Shown here: in pieces, positions 28,711 to 40,185 of the stretch
Numbering within the stretch: position 1 is the first letter of the stretch
Layout of the letters: the number at the start of each line of letters is the position of its first letter
DNA from: Parietichytrium sp. I65-24A
Lineage: Eukaryota > Sar > Bigyra > Thraustochytrida > Thraustochytriidae
Direction of reading: 5' to 3'
Length of the DNA: 64,000 nt
NCBI GenBank assembly: GCA_012862575.1
Contig: BLSF01000056.1
Coordinates: 1-64,000 of the forward strand
Position numbers and translations under genes: made by a program
The notes under the pieces: generated by a model
Databases searched by the model: none
Told to the model about the DNA's origin: nothing
What the model saw: only the letters and a program-made list of their open reading frames with translations

Positions 28711-29463
28711 TTGAAGCGAGCTTGCTCCGGTCGCTATGCCACGTGCCGTGGCCTTTTGGGTCGCAGAGTTTGCTCTCAACCAGAGCCTCCCAATCTCATC
28801 TACGCCCAAGGCAGGGCCGGCTGAAAGCGAGCAAGCCTGCTGTTTCGCCGCGTGATTCCTTTTCGTCGGCTATCGGCTATCGGCTATCGACGGTAACTGC
28901 TCCAGTTCCCACCACCTACCTATCTACAAACTTGACCGCTCGCCGACTATAGCCATGCACGTGCGCAAGGCGACTTTGCAGCGCAGCCTCGAGTTGCAGT
29001 CTAACTGTTACCTCCAAACCAGTTTCACTCTTCAGTGCAGCTCTACGCACCAAGCGACAGTAGGAAAAGCAGGCGAAGGCCAGCTCTTCCCTCTCAAGTT
29101 TGAATGCTGCACGGGCCAACCAACGTGGCCACACAGAGCTCTTCTCTCCTTTGTGCAAGTGTGGATCGACAGAACGCAGAAAATTTAGGTGTCCGTTGGC
29201 GGCACCCTTACTATGTTGCTAAGGCTTCGATTAGTAGTTTTTGACGTGTAACATGACAAGATAAATTCCAAATACATGTAATCGGATTCGTAATTTGTTA
29301 TCGAAAGTGCTTTTTGGAGCTTTGTGTTTTTTCTTTTTTCAAATTACAGGAGTTTGCGCAAGCAATCTCAATTTTCGAGTGAAAATAGAGGAAAGTTGGT
29401 GGAAAGTATTCGTGCAGGTGACTCGTCTTGTCGCGTGGGATATTTACACGCACAATTCAATTT
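28711..29463. other. Intergenic region
   Basis: About 750 bases between the start of the coiled-coil gene and the 3' end of the giant secreted-protein gene. It contains a seven-base tandem repeat at 28866-28889 (unit ggctatc, three copies). No gene is supported. Confidence 0.5.
28866..28889. repeat. Seven-base tandem repeat
   Basis: Three copies of ggctatc, upstream of the coiled-coil gene. Confidence 0.8.
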
Positions 29464-32400
29464 TTAGGAGATGGAGTAATCTGTGATTTCGCAGATACTG
29501 GCAGATGGCGGAAGGGCGCAGTCAGCGATGCTCAGACACGATGGGATATCCCAACAGTCTTGCGTTGGTGTGGCTGTATTGGAGGCCAAGTTGAGGACTG
29601 CAAGGCCGAGGAAGGGCAGCACGTTGAGCGTTGCAAAGTATGCAGTAAAGTCCAAGTTGGCATTGGTAAAGTCAATCTCGACGAGGGTGTCAAACGATTC
29701 ACAAGTGATTCCAGGACAGTTGCACAGATTCCCTTGCATCAGGTCACTTTGCGAGCAGAATCCCGACGGAAATGCAGAAGCTCCGGCGACTTTGACGATC
29801 CGCGTGTAGAAGAAGTTTTTACCAGGATTGTAGAGCAGCCAGTTAAACCTGTTTTGGTATAAATCTGGCTGATGGAGGTGCTGATAATAATCAAGCTCCA
29901 AAGATGGCCTATCATCTGTGTGGACCTCCTGAGATGTGGTACCTCTGATCGAGGCTAGAAAATTGTTTGTTGACATCGCCTCAAGCGCGACGTAAGGGTG
30001 CTCGAAAACGTTTGTCTTCACCTTCGCCGAAGTCATTCTGTACGGGGTCGTGGCTTTCGTGAGCCGCCAAAGAGTGGGAACGTCGTTATCGGCCACTTGC
30101 CGAAATGTTGCATCATCACTCAAATAATATTCTTCAACATTGTCCATGTTGTAGTACGAGGTTGGCGGTTGCTCTTCAAAATCATACTGCTTACACGGAG
30201 GAGAATCGCAAACCACATGCATAGAGAGATAGTAATAGCACGCCTCTCCGTAGATGTCTGTTGGAATATCGATCCCATCCTCTGTCAAGTTCACAGGCGT
30301 GAAAGTGACAAGGCCATTGATTGCAGTTTTGTAGGATAGTTTCTCGTTTGTCACCGGGCATTCACCGGTTGTGCAGAGGTCGCTCTGAATCACCAGGGCC
30401 TCGTCTGGCCTCGACAAGCCCAAGAGGTTTACGTTAAACGGCTCCTGTGGGCACACCTGGCGAGACGGCACGATCGACTCGGAGTACATGGTGCTGCCAG
30501 CGTTTTCAATCGTAGGGCAGTCGCAGTAGCCCCATTGTAAGCGATTTTCCGAATCAGTCCGTGAGTACTCTGCAACGGTTGGGCAAACTTGACCTGCTTG
30601 TGGATAAGACAACGTGTCTGGGTTGAATGGATTCAAAACGCTGTAGGAGACACAATCTGTGTACGTGTTTCCGTCCACTGTGAAAGGAAACACGCATCGC
30701 CCGTAATTTCCTGCGTCCCCTTGCGTAGGCCCTCCGACTGCCTCGCACGGAGGCGCAAACCACTCCGCAGACGTTGGGTAAGGGTCGGTTTTGCACGAGC
30801 CTTTGGTGGCATATCCGCAAGTATAGGAGCACACTTGAGCAAAAGTAAGGTTGTTGAAAAGTGGAGTTTCATCAGAGCAAGCGTCCCCGGTGCTTGAGCC
30901 ATACCAGTAACTTGGGCCACTGTAGTAGGCGCCCATCAAGAACCCTTCTCCACTGCCGAAATATATGCTGTAACAGTTTTTGTCCTTGTCCAAGCACTCT
31001 CCACAATAATCAGAGCACGACCCCTGACACATTGTTCCAACGCTTATGCCGCCATACACAGTGCTGTCGCAACCATTTTGGACCGCCGTGGAGCAAAAGT
31101 CGGAAGTGTCCTTGCAAGCACTGGATTTCTCGCATTCACTAGAGCAATCATTCGGGCAGGTGTACCAGCTTTTTAGACTACAGAACCCCACGGTGCTCAT
31201 TTGGTCAACAACCGGATTGGAGCCCCAGTCAAGAGGGTCCGAAAAAGGTATTGTGTCCACTTCCACTGAGCTCGTAACGAGTTCGCACACTGTGACATCT
31301 TCATCGCAGGTACCGGACCCTTCGGGGCAAAAGTCTGTCTCGTCGGAGGCGTAGTCAAAACACAGATTCCGCTTCGCAGGAGTAGGCTGCTTATTCCATG
31401 CGCAGTATGATTCGCCGGTGTGCTTCGAATTTTGATCGTCCCAAAGGAGAAGTCTTCCAGCCGTCTGAGAGACAACTTTGGGTGCCTTAAATGTTTCCTC
31501 CGATCGCAATCGTCGAGTCCACGTGAGATAGAAGTCGTTCTCGTAATCTGTATCAGGATAGGGGTCCACAGTGGTGTCTGGCAGGACCTGGCAGCCTTCT
31601 TCCCCTGCAGTGCTGCTCAGGCACATTTCGGTTGTGAAGCACCTATTGCAGTCCGTAGTCAAGCAAGCTTCCTCCGTAGTCATACATTCCTGGCCTTGCC
31701 AGACACAGCTCTCTTCAAGTGGTACTCTGAATGAGTATTGTCGCGTGTTACAGAGTGATTCCGTGTCACATAATGAGCACTCGGTGTCGCATGTCGCATC
31801 AGAGGCGATTGGTGAGCGAGTGTAGAGTACTGTTGGCGCAGGAGTTGGGGAAGAGGTCACTCGGACTATTTTGGTCACTTGAGTTGGTTGTCCAACTTGT
31901 TTGGTAATTTCAACAAAAACATCAGATGGTGCGCCGTCCAAATCTCCGCCTGCGAGAACCGAGCCTGTCTGAGGGGATTGGCCTGGGGAGCTTGACTCGA
32001 AGTTAACTTGAACCGTCTCGCCGCTCTTTACAGGAACTGTAATCTTTACCTCCCCAGAACTGGACACTCCGAAGGCACCTTTGGCAGGGCCACCGGCGCC
32101 AGAGTAGCTGGAGCCCTTAAGGCTTGTGGAGAGCGTGTATTGTGTCGACTCCGAGCCGTCGTCCAAGGTCCCCTCCAGCTCGATCTGAAGATCTTCATCT
32201 TCATCGAGAATATCAGCCTCAAATGCAACACTTCCATCAGTCTCCACGTTCATCTTAATTCCCTGCCGTTGAGAAAAGGGCGTGTTCCGCTTGAAATTTG
32301 TGTGGCCAGTGATTGTACCAGATTCGCCTTCATTCGTAACGGAAGCCTCCAATTCAAACGCGGTCTCTTCTGAGGACTCGGCATCCATGGAAAAGTTAGC

Positions 32401-35400
32401 CATGCCATTGGCTCCACCAAACATTGAAACGGTCCCGGACATTGTAGATGACCCTGTACCCCCTGTAAGCTGTGTCGACCCGCTCAACTCGTTTCTCTTG
32501 CCATTTATGACTGTGGTTGTGTTGACTGTGGTGCTCTGAGCAAACCTTGATACCGGTCCTGTCGTCTGTATGCCATCCAATTCCGAGCCAGAAAAGCTCA
32601 ACTGACTGGAAAAGCTTCTGCCCGAACTGGTTCCTGGTACATTGGATGTTCGTACCGAGGATGTGCTCGTGGCTGCTCCTGCTTGGATTTTTGCTCTTAC
32701 TACAGAACTCAGCGTGCCCAAGGTGGATGTACAAGTGCCATCGGCGTCAGAGTCGCAAATGTCGAAATCAAATTCGGCGTCCACGTCTTCATCTGAAGCA
32801 AGGCCAGAATTTGTTGAGGTGGTTTCGGGTATGCTCATGGCAGCTCCAATCGACGAGTTGGCGTGACTGCCGAAGAGCGAGAACACTCCACCTCCGGTGT
32901 CACTCAACGCAGCTCCAGCTCCGTCCAGACGGCGCCTTGCCGAGCTCTGAAATGTTCCGCTGACCGTGACTGTTCGGCTTATGGTAGTATCTGACCCAGT
33001 CTGCAGCCGCCTCTGTCGCCTAGTTTGTGCAATTGATACCGGGACACAATTGCAGTACCCCCATTTCGCCCGTTTTGACTTTGATGACCTGGAATAGCTT
33101 GCCACGGTCGGGCACCACGTGGAACCATCTGTGCTCTCAAGGGATGGCTTGGCGGGGTCGGAGCTACCATAGTATGGAGACGAGCTGCTTAGTTTGGTAC
33201 AAGACTGATAGGAGCCGCTAAATACACACGGCTTCCCGCTATCGTACCCGCCGTCCGTCGTACATTCCAATTCTCTCTTGATTATGTGAGCTGTCGCAGT
33301 CACGTCGTTACCCCCGGAGCCCAGATCAACCGCAGAGGAGAAGGACTCATCATTTGAGAGCTGAATGAGTGAATCAGCTTCCGAAGCTGCACTGCTTGCA
33401 GACGCGACTGCCAAAGCCCTTCGAAGATACCCAGATGCCAGAAAACTGGTTGCGTCGGTGGAATAGCTGATGTTTGTGCGAAATTCCGAGTAAAGAGCCC
33501 GGGAAACGTCCATCACGGACATCTCGTTGTCGATAGCCACCTGAACAGTGCCACCAACAGAGTCACGATCATTGCTGGGAATCTTGGTTCCAGTCTGGAT
33601 GGTGCTCCACGACGATGGGTCTTGTGCCATTACAAACAAGCCGTCAGCTAGGTTTCCAGATCTGTCAGGGCTGCTTCCGCTGTCCGAAGTAACACTGTAG
33701 GAAGTGGTGGAGGTTGCAGTTATTTTGTCGTCGTCAGCGCCGTCTTCGGAATCGCCGCTGGATACCTCAAACTGTCCCGAAATTCCTGAAGAGCCACCGT
33801 AAAGTTTCGTTCGCATGGAACTAGCCCTCTCCGAGCCAAAAAATATTACAGACATTTGCGACTCTTCCTCTGCTTCATCTGCGTCGGCAAGAACTCGCCG
33901 CCTGCGGAGGCCTCCAGGAGACTTGACGCCTTTAGCATTATATGAGGACTTTGCGTTTGCTGATTGCTTCCTTCCAGTAGATCCCAAGCGTCTCCCGCGT
34001 CCGAGCTCGTTGGAGAGCAGCAGTCTCCGCGACGAGGCAGAGCTGCTCTCGTCGCCAAAAACACTTAGTTTCGCCTCTACTTCAATGTCCAGCTCCAAAA
34101 GGTCGTCGGAGGTGGTCCCCGGCACAATGTATACATCGTTGGGTACACGGAAATACAAACCCACGTCGGACGAGTCCGACTCGTCGGCGCTTGGAGAGTT
34201 TAGCAAAGTTACCGTGCCGAATTGTGTATCTGTGGTGGTCATGGTGCTGTCTAGCTCGCGCATTTCTTGGTCAGTGCTTTGCAGGCGCCTCAGTCCACTT
34301 GGTCCAGGCCGTCCCGTTGCCTTGTACTTGGACTTGGCCGTTGCGGAAGAGACTCTTCGAGAAGATGCAAGCAGTCTCCTATTGCTGGACTCCTCACTCA
34401 CGAAGGTAGCATCGAGAGCAATATCAGATGCACCAGTGAAGAAGTGGTTTTCGATCGCAGTGGTTCCGTCCGAGCCGTGCGTTACCACGAAGTGCTCCAT
34501 ATCATCATCATCACCGGCCCACACGGTACTGTTGATCCCGCCAATTACGTTGTAACCCCCTCCAGCTGTGGTTGTTTGGGTTTCGAGGGTGGTGCTCGCG
34601 GTACCAGACCCCGAAGAGGTCGACGAGGACGCTGATACGGAGACGTTCAAGACGACGTTCACATCCTGTCCTTGGAGATAGTCCACCTCACTTGTGGGTA
34701 CTTTCAAGGCGCCTTTGGTCTGTCCAGAAGAGTCTCTGGTGACTTTAAAGTAACCATCAGCCTCAAACTCTCCTGTGTTTGAGTCGCCGGTGTCTGACGC
34801 CACTTTGTACGCGCCCGAGCCCGTAATTGGGCTTTCCTCCACCCCGTCGGTCGACTCGGCGAACTCGATTCCTGCAGAATCCGTTTGAGTAAGGAGTGGC
34901 AAAGTGACCTCGCTGCCCTCTTCTGTGAGGAAAATTTTCGCAACAGGGATTGAGGTGTCGTAGTCGCCGTCGGAGGAAGAAAGAGCGCGGCGCAAGCCAG
35001 ACGGCGAAGGTTTCCCTTTACTAGTATAATAAGCTTTTGCACTGCCCTTTCTGCTTCTTGATGACGAAGTTTGCAGTAGCCGCCGATTGCTGGTAGGGAA
35101 GGAAGACGTGACGTCGATCTGAGAGGTGATTGTCACTTTCGAATCTGAAATCTCGCTAATTACACCGGATGGGACGTATAGGGAGCACTCCTGTGAGGAC
35201 TCGGACACGGTTGTCAGAAGCTGGCCATCGCGCGACAGGTACTTTCCATCGTACTTGCTTGCGTCACTAAACGTTTTGGAGGCCTTCCCAGTGGACGGAT
35301 TGACGGTGGCATAAGTTGCTGAACAGAGAATCTCGCCAGTGGATACCGTGTTGTCTGCGCCAGCGCTTGTGGACATTGTGATCGGTTCAGTTCGAAGTGT

Positions 35401-37089
35401 GTACGAGGTAAATCTGAGCTTTGCTGTGCGAGATGGACTGCTTCCGGTACCCACGTACGACACCAAATCCATGGACCCAGATGGGTCCACCAACGATTCC
35501 TCCGGAAGAGAAGCCGTGTCTATTGTAGCAGAAAAGATGGTGTCCCGCACATCGCTCCCGCTGGTATCTTCATCACGAAGTCTCGATTCCATAGAAATTG
35601 TGAATTGATTGCACCCTTTCTCGTTCGTCGTGATGGCATTTGAAGGTAAATTGAAGGACGAATAAGTTTCGCCACTTAACAGCTTGCCGGCGGAGATCTG
35701 ACCAGGCTGCGAGTCTTCATCGGAAGAGGATGGTGTCGCTCGTCCTTTCACGTATGAGCACTTTTCTATCGCAAACTCGCCCATTGCTTTCACATCTCCA
35801 TCTTGAAAAGTGGTGTTGATTGACTGGGATTCTCCTTGCCAAGGCATGGTGATGGCTGACTCCGCTTCGGTAATAAAATTTTTGGAAAGGACCATTCCAA
35901 GGGCAGCAGTCAGATCTCCAGTTAAAGAGGCAAGTTTTGGAGTCTGTTGAAATGCGGGAAATACCACCTGCACTGTGCCATCAGAAAGCTTTGTAAATGT
36001 GGATTCGTGCGATTCACAGTTAACGTCCCTGGTACACGCGCTGGAATCTTCGCTATCGGTGTCACAACCGTTCTCGACAATATTCCAAAAATCGAAGAGC
36101 AGCGTGATTGTCTCCACACTAGAGTCCTCCTCGAAGGACACCTTGAGCTCGTTTCCCGACTCCTGCGTTTGGTAGAGGGGGACGACGAGTACAGAAGGAT
36201 CAGATGCAGAGCACTCTGGCTCGCCGATACCCAAGTCAGATCCACACTTGCAAACGTCAAATAGCTGAAAGCACATTTCGGAAGCGCCACTGTTTGGCCC
36301 AGTCGAACATGATTTGTCGATGGTACAGACGTTGCTGTTAGTATCCCCGGTACCAGCTTCTGTGCACGACGCAGGGACGAGACTGCTTGTATCCCACCCC
36401 GAAGGGCTTGCGGAGGCCAGCTCGGTGAAAAGCTCGTTTACTTTGACGGTCCCTCCGCTTGCGAGCACGAGTCGCACCGTGGCCAGATCCCCACTTCGTT
36501 GCAGTACATAGTACTCTGCCGAGGTGAGAGGAGAGATTGACTGCACAGCCGTATCTAGGGCAAGAATCACGTCGCTGTCGCTCACTCCGGCGCTTATCGT
36601 AGCCTGAACTGTGAGATTCACGTTTGGCAGAACATCCATGCAGCACCGCACTGCAGCTCGCTCGTACTTGGAGAGGCACTTCTGGGCAGAACCATCCGGG
36701 CGAGCCACTATCGCCACTTTGTGCCGTGTAAATTTACAGTAGTTTTTGCTCCAAACGAATTGATGGTCCAAACCACAACCTCGCGTCGAGGGGTCCAGGG
36801 CTTCACCGTTCATCAGCTCGTTCCTAGAACACAGCCGTGCACCAAATTTCTCGCAAAGCCCTCTTGCGTTGTTCAGGAACATCCGTCGCGAGCACAGTGC
36901 GTTGTTCCGGTTGTACGGTGTGAAGGAGCAGATCTCTGGATTTGCGGCGCTTGCCCAAGGGCTCCCATAGTAGCACTGCGTCAGGGGACCGCGGACTTGG
37001 ACCTGGGCGGTGCAAATTCCAATGATAAAGCTCAACGCCAGCAGCACAACGAGCGTGTGCGACGGCCTCGCCGTTCTTCTCGTACACAT
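29464..37089 (-). CDS. Giant secreted multidomain protein with fibronectin type II-like modules
   Basis: An uninterrupted 2541-codon gene. The ATG at 37089 gives a classic signal peptide (basic start, hydrophobic 12-27, likely cleavage after CTA, residue 28). A Cys-rich N-terminal domain (35-150) has the pattern GARLCSRNEL...GCGLD...VW. The middle is Ser/Thr/Gly/Asp-rich and probably beta-structured, with three related cassettes at about 664-704, 901-938 and 1018-1068. Each begins RRLL and ends GLRR, and has a Ser-Ala-Lys/Tyr/Gly core. Two fibronectin type II-like modules lie at about 1286-1348 and 2130-2190 (CVFPFTVDGNTYTDC, LQWGYCDC). A Cys-rich EGF-like stretch covers 1766-2090. No C-terminal membrane anchor is seen. 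A cell-surface or extracellular matrix role is inferred; no known protein is recognised over the full length. Confidence 0.85.
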   Translation of the reverse strand: MCTRRTARPSHTLVVLLALSFIIGICTAQVQVRGPLTQCYYGSPWASAANPEICSFTPYNRNNALCSRRMFLNNARGLCEKFGARLCSRNELMNGEALDPSTRGCGLDHQFVWSKNYCKFTRHKVAIVARPDGSAQKCLSKYERAAVRCCMDVLPNVNLTVQATISAGVSDSDVILALDTAVQSISPLTSAEYYVLQRSGDLATVRLVLASGGTVKVNELFTELASASPSGWDTSSLVPASCTEAGTGDTNSNVCTIDKSCSTGPNSGASEMCFQLFDVCKCGSDLGIGEPECSASDPSVLVVPLYQTQESGNELKVSFEEDSSVETITLLFDFWNIVENGCDTDSEDSSACTRDVNCESHESTFTKLSDGTVQVVFPAFQQTPKLASLTGDLTAALGMVLSKNFITEAESAITMPWQGESQSINTTFQDGDVKAMGEFAIEKCSYVKGRATPSSSDEDSQPGQISAGKLLSGETYSSFNLPSNAITTNEKGCNQFTISMESRLRDEDTSGSDVRDTIFSATIDTASLPEESLVDPSGSMDLVSYVGTGSSPSRTAKLRFTSYTLRTEPITMSTSAGADNTVSTGEILCSATYATVNPSTGKASKTFSDASKYDGKYLSRDGQLLTTVSESSQECSLYVPSGVISEISDSKVTITSQIDVTSSFPTSNRRLLQTSSSRSRKGSAKAYYTSKGKPSPSGLRRALSSSDGDYDTSIPVAKIFLTEEGSEVTLPLLTQTDSAGIEFAESTDGVEESPITGSGAYKVASDTGDSNTGEFEADGYFKVTRDSSGQTKGALKVPTSEVDYLQGQDVNVVLNVSVSASSSTSSGSGTASTTLETQTTTAGGGYNVIGGINSTVWAGDDDDMEHFVVTHGSDGTTAIENHFFTGASDIALDATFVSEESSNRRLLASSRRVSSATAKSKYKATGRPGPSGLRRLQSTDQEMRELDSTMTTTDTQFGTVTLLNSPSADESDSSDVGLYFRVPNDVYIVPGTTSDDLLELDIEVEAKLSVFGDESSSASSRRLLLSNELGRGRRLGSTGRKQSANAKSSYNAKGVKSPGGLRRRRVLADADEAEEESQMSVIFFGSERASSMRTKLYGGSSGISGQFEVSSGDSEDGADDDKITATSTTSYSVTSDSGSSPDRSGNLADGLFVMAQDPSSWSTIQTGTKIPSNDRDSVGGTVQVAIDNEMSVMDVSRALYSEFRTNISYSTDATSFLASGYLRRALAVASASSAASEADSLIQLSNDESFSSAVDLGSGGNDVTATAHIIKRELECTTDGGYDSGKPCVFSGSYQSCTKLSSSSPYYGSSDPAKPSLESTDGSTWCPTVASYSRSSKSKRAKWGYCNCVPVSIAQTRRQRRLQTGSDTTISRTVTVSGTFQSSARRRLDGAGAALSDTGGGVFSLFGSHANSSIGAAMSIPETTSTNSGLASDEDVDAEFDFDICDSDADGTCTSTLGTLSSVVRAKIQAGAATSTSSVRTSNVPGTSSGRSFSSQLSFSGSELDGIQTTGPVSRFAQSTTVNTTTVINGKRNELSGSTQLTGGTGSSTMSGTVSMFGGANGMANFSMDAESSEETAFELEASVTNEGESGTITGHTNFKRNTPFSQRQGIKMNVETDGSVAFEADILDEDEDLQIELEGTLDDGSESTQYTLSTSLKGSSYSGAGGPAKGAFGVSSSGEVKITVPVKSGETVQVNFESSSPGQSPQTGSVLAGGDLDGAPSDVFVEITKQVGQPTQVTKIVRVTSSPTPAPTVLYTRSPIASDATCDTECSLCDTESLCNTRQYSFRVPLEESCVWQGQECMTTEEACLTTDCNRCFTTEMCLSSTAGEEGCQVLPDTTVDPYPDTDYENDFYLTWTRRLRSEETFKAPKVVSQTAGRLLLWDDQNSKHTGESYCAWNKQPTPAKRNLCFDYASDETDFCPEGSGTCDEDVTVCELVTSSVEVDTIPFSDPLDWGSNPVVDQMSTVGFCSLKSWYTCPNDCSSECEKSSACKDTSDFCSTAVQNGCDSTVYGGISVGTMCQGSCSDYCGECLDKDKNCYSIYFGSGEGFLMGAYYSGPSYWYGSSTGDACSDETPLFNNLTFAQVCSYTCGYATKGSCKTDPYPTSAEWFAPPCEAVGGPTQGDAGNYGRCVFPFTVDGNTYTDCVSYSVLNPFNPDTLSYPQAGQVCPTVAEYSRTDSENRLQWGYCDCPTIENAGSTMYSESIVPSRQVCPQEPFNVNLLGLSRPDEALVIQSDLCTTGECPVTNEKLSYKTAINGLVTFTPVNLTEDGIDIPTDIYGEACYYYLSMHVVCDSPPCKQYDFEEQPPTSYYNMDNVEEYYLSDDATFRQVADNDVPTLWRLTKATTPYRMTSAKVKTNVFEHPYVALEAMSTNNFLASIRGTTSQEVHTDDRPSLELDYYQHLHQPDLYQNRFNWLLYNPGKNFFYTRIVKVAGASAFPSGFCSQSDLMQGNLCNCPGITCESFDTLVEIDFTNANLDFTAYFATLNVLPFLGLAVLNLASNTATPTQDCWDIPSCLSIADCALPPSASICEITDYSIS

Positions 37090-40000
37090 GATGCCCTTGA
37101 CCACAGCAGAACAACGATGGATGCGCCGCAGTACGAAGTTTGCCGCTCTGGGCTCGCTTCCAACAGCAGCCTTGTGCAACCGTGCCGCGCGAAACGACGC
37201 CCTCAGCTTTCAACTCTTCTACACCACCGGTTGAGAGCAGCAAGCAAAGCAGTAGATGGATTGAACGATCTTGAGGTCTAAGACGTGCTTCCGTCAAGGT
37301 GGCCGACCTTACCTTTGGCCTTTCGGTTTGTGGATAGTCGTCGTGGCTTTACAACCGTGCATCCCACACATCTCGCACGTGTCTCGTTCTCATACTTTTC
37401 GCTATTCAGGACTAGTGACCGCCTCCTCTTCGCTAGGGAAGATGTCCGCTCAAGGTTTAGTCGAATGTTTATGTAAACCGCTAACGGTCTGCAATGCTTC
37501 ATATTTTTCTAATGATTGACTCTAGAAGATTTTACGGTACACCATGTTTTGGAGCAAACAGTTGGTTCGAGTGTGGATTTGTTGTTCTCAATGTTTTCAC
37601 CATCAAAGAAGGAAAGGAATGCGGCGAGTGGGAAATGGACGAGCTTTGGAATGAGAAGGAGAATGAAAATGAGTTAAAATCCACTTACTCTGTTCACGCT
37701 TGTTTCGCGATCAACGTTGAGCGTCGCCCGAATCGAAATCTTTTCCTCTCTGGTGCACAGTTCCAACAGGCTGCCAACAGTTCGCAAGGATCATCTGTTG
37801 TGAAAGGGCAGCTGCGGTGGGCGACGGTTTGCTTAGTGGCGGAGGGTTCCAAGACGATAATTAGCATTACACATTACAATTTCGCGGTTCACGAGCCGCG
37901 ACGCTAGGTGATGGCAGCAGTTCTGAGTCTCATGAAAGCTAACGAACGAACGCCAGCCCAAGTAGCCCAATCTTGCATTCCCAACGGGACATCACGGGGC
38001 CCATCTTATCTTCCCAAAGAGCGAGAGCAGGTAGCTAAGCTCCTCGTTACTCGCCATACGGTGAGATTGAGGCGAACGTTGCGCGCTGAGACTCCCGGCA
38101 TTGGAGAGAGCCCAACATATTGTCAGTTCGGATTCCGTAGGTCAGCTTCTTACACGGCCCGAGACACCGTCGCGCAGAGTCATCTCTTTCTCTGTCAATG
38201 GGTTGCTTCTTTTTGAACTTTTGTAAACTGCTAAATATAAGTGTTCTGAAAAGTGGCCAAAGCAGTGTTTAGTTCAACAAGAACGAATGGAAGTCCGAAC
38301 AATTGTCTTTTCGTGGAACAGTACACTCGACGACTGCTTACGGGCTCGGGCATTTTTTCGTGGAGCAGAACACTCGAAGACGGCCTACGGGCTCGGGCAC
38401 CAACACTCCAAGTCTCTTCACCACCCACTCTTTCGTGCAACTTGGAAAATGGTTTTGTTAACTGTACAAGTTAACGGAAAACGACAATGCGTACTTACTG
38501 TTAAGCCTTCAATGACTCTACTTGTCATGCTGTGGTTTCGAAACGTCGCTCGCGGTCCATCCGCGATTTTTCCCCACGACGAATAACAACAAATGGAAGG
38601 CTTGAAGATTCACGGATATTCGCGAGGCCCAAGAAGAGGCATCCTTTGACTCGCATAATCATATGCTGGTTCGTGATCAGTATTATTGCGAGTAGGCCTT
38701 GACAATCGCAGCGACAGTTGAGGCAGGCGGTTGCGACTTGCACAAACTTGGAGGCGAGACCGAGCGCCGCCGTTAGTCCAAGCAGCGGCGTCCAGTACAT
38801 CAATCACATCCTCACATCATCCGACAAAATTGTATGAGCCTGAAGTGCATCGAGTGCATCGCCTTAACTTTACATTAACTGCCTTGTGCTGACAGAAAAT
38901 ACAATACCAAAGCATACCAACCGTCGATTCCGCAAAAGTGTGTGGACTCCTCTCTTACTATCTCTCACTCCCTGTCCGTCTGTCTGTCCCACAGAGTTCG
39001 CACTTACAAGTTACTTTGACTTGAACCACTTCGAAGAGATCGACCACAAGGGTGAATTCGATCCATCACGAGTGACACGCTCTTAAGAGCTGCCCACCAG
39101 AATCACTAGAGCTGGGGTAGCGACAAAAGGAGTCATAGTCTTCCCACATGGGCAAAACAATCTGAATTCTGCTAGCCCCTTACGTTGTTAAAAGTTGACT
39201 ATGGTCACCTATCGACGATATATTTTCGACTATAATAATACTGTAATTGAATAATGGTATATGTGTGCATATAATATAGTGAAGATCCATTCACGTGCTC
39301 GCGAACAGTTCTCCGCGCTTACCATTGGTACCCCTACTGGTAGCATCGGTACCCGATCCGGCATCGCTGCGTTCTACGTCGCATTCACAGTGACAGTGTA
39401 AACATGTGTAAACTAAGTCATCGATAGGTGGCGAAAGGATACGAAAGGAATGAAAGGCAGGACTGACTCAACATGACTCAACAGACTCAACTGGGCTTTC
39501 CAAGTCTGCACACCGAATCACTTTTCATAAGCTTAGCTTTTGCCTTGCACATACACTTACTTCACTTCGATCATCCCTCCTCCGCCACTTCTGAATTCTG
39601 AATACTTTTGCACTTGCTGTAAGTTGATTTACAGTTGATTTTAATGGAGAGAAGAGCAGATCAACGAAACGTGGAAGACGTGAAAACGTGGAGTCGTGGA
39701 GAGGTCGAAAACCCGGAATTATCCGCAAGTCGGGCAAAATCTGTTCATTCACAGTCCATGTTCTGAAGATCAAAGTAGAACATACGGTACTGGGAGTACT
39801 GGGTATGCACAGATTCGAGTACTCTTTAAAAGGTTTTAAGTCGGCAAGCTCTTCGAATTCGCAGTGGTTTCCATTGGTTTGGCCTCTGCACAGCCCTGCC
39901 TAAACCTTCCATTGCAGCTCTTCAATCAACCGGGATTGTGCGAAGAGAGCGAGGATCTGGAAGCGGCTGATCGACCTATCGCCCGCGTTTTGGACGGGCT

Positions 40001-40185
40001 ATGTGGCTGTGGCCAGGGGGCAAGCTTCGCCAGTCTCAGCAGCCGCGAGCGCTTGAGCAGCTCTCTTGGCAGGGAAATTGATTTTGGCCAACGCAACAGC
40101 CAACCGCTTCCTTTCGGGATTCTCGTCGTGGCCGGAGTTGGTGGAATACTTTGTGGCAACGCGGGTGATATATCTGTGGCTGTGC
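37090..40185. other. Long divergent intergenic region
   Basis: A 3.1 kb spacer between the giant secreted-protein gene and the bZIP gene, which read away from each other. It holds a 47-base tandem repeat (38308-38399) and scattered short open frames without domains. A 91-codon minus-strand frame with ATG at 38800 encodes a hydrophobic start and a Cys cluster (CLNCRCDC), but there is no support beyond that. The bZIP frame is open back to 40066 without an ATG. Confidence 0.5.
38308..38399. repeat. Imperfect 47-base tandem duplication
   Basis: Two adjacent copies (38308-38352 and 38355-38399) share the frame of cgtgga-caga-acactcga-gac, ending in tacgggctcgggca. They differ at about 8 positions. 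Non-coding as far as can be seen. Confidence 0.75.
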
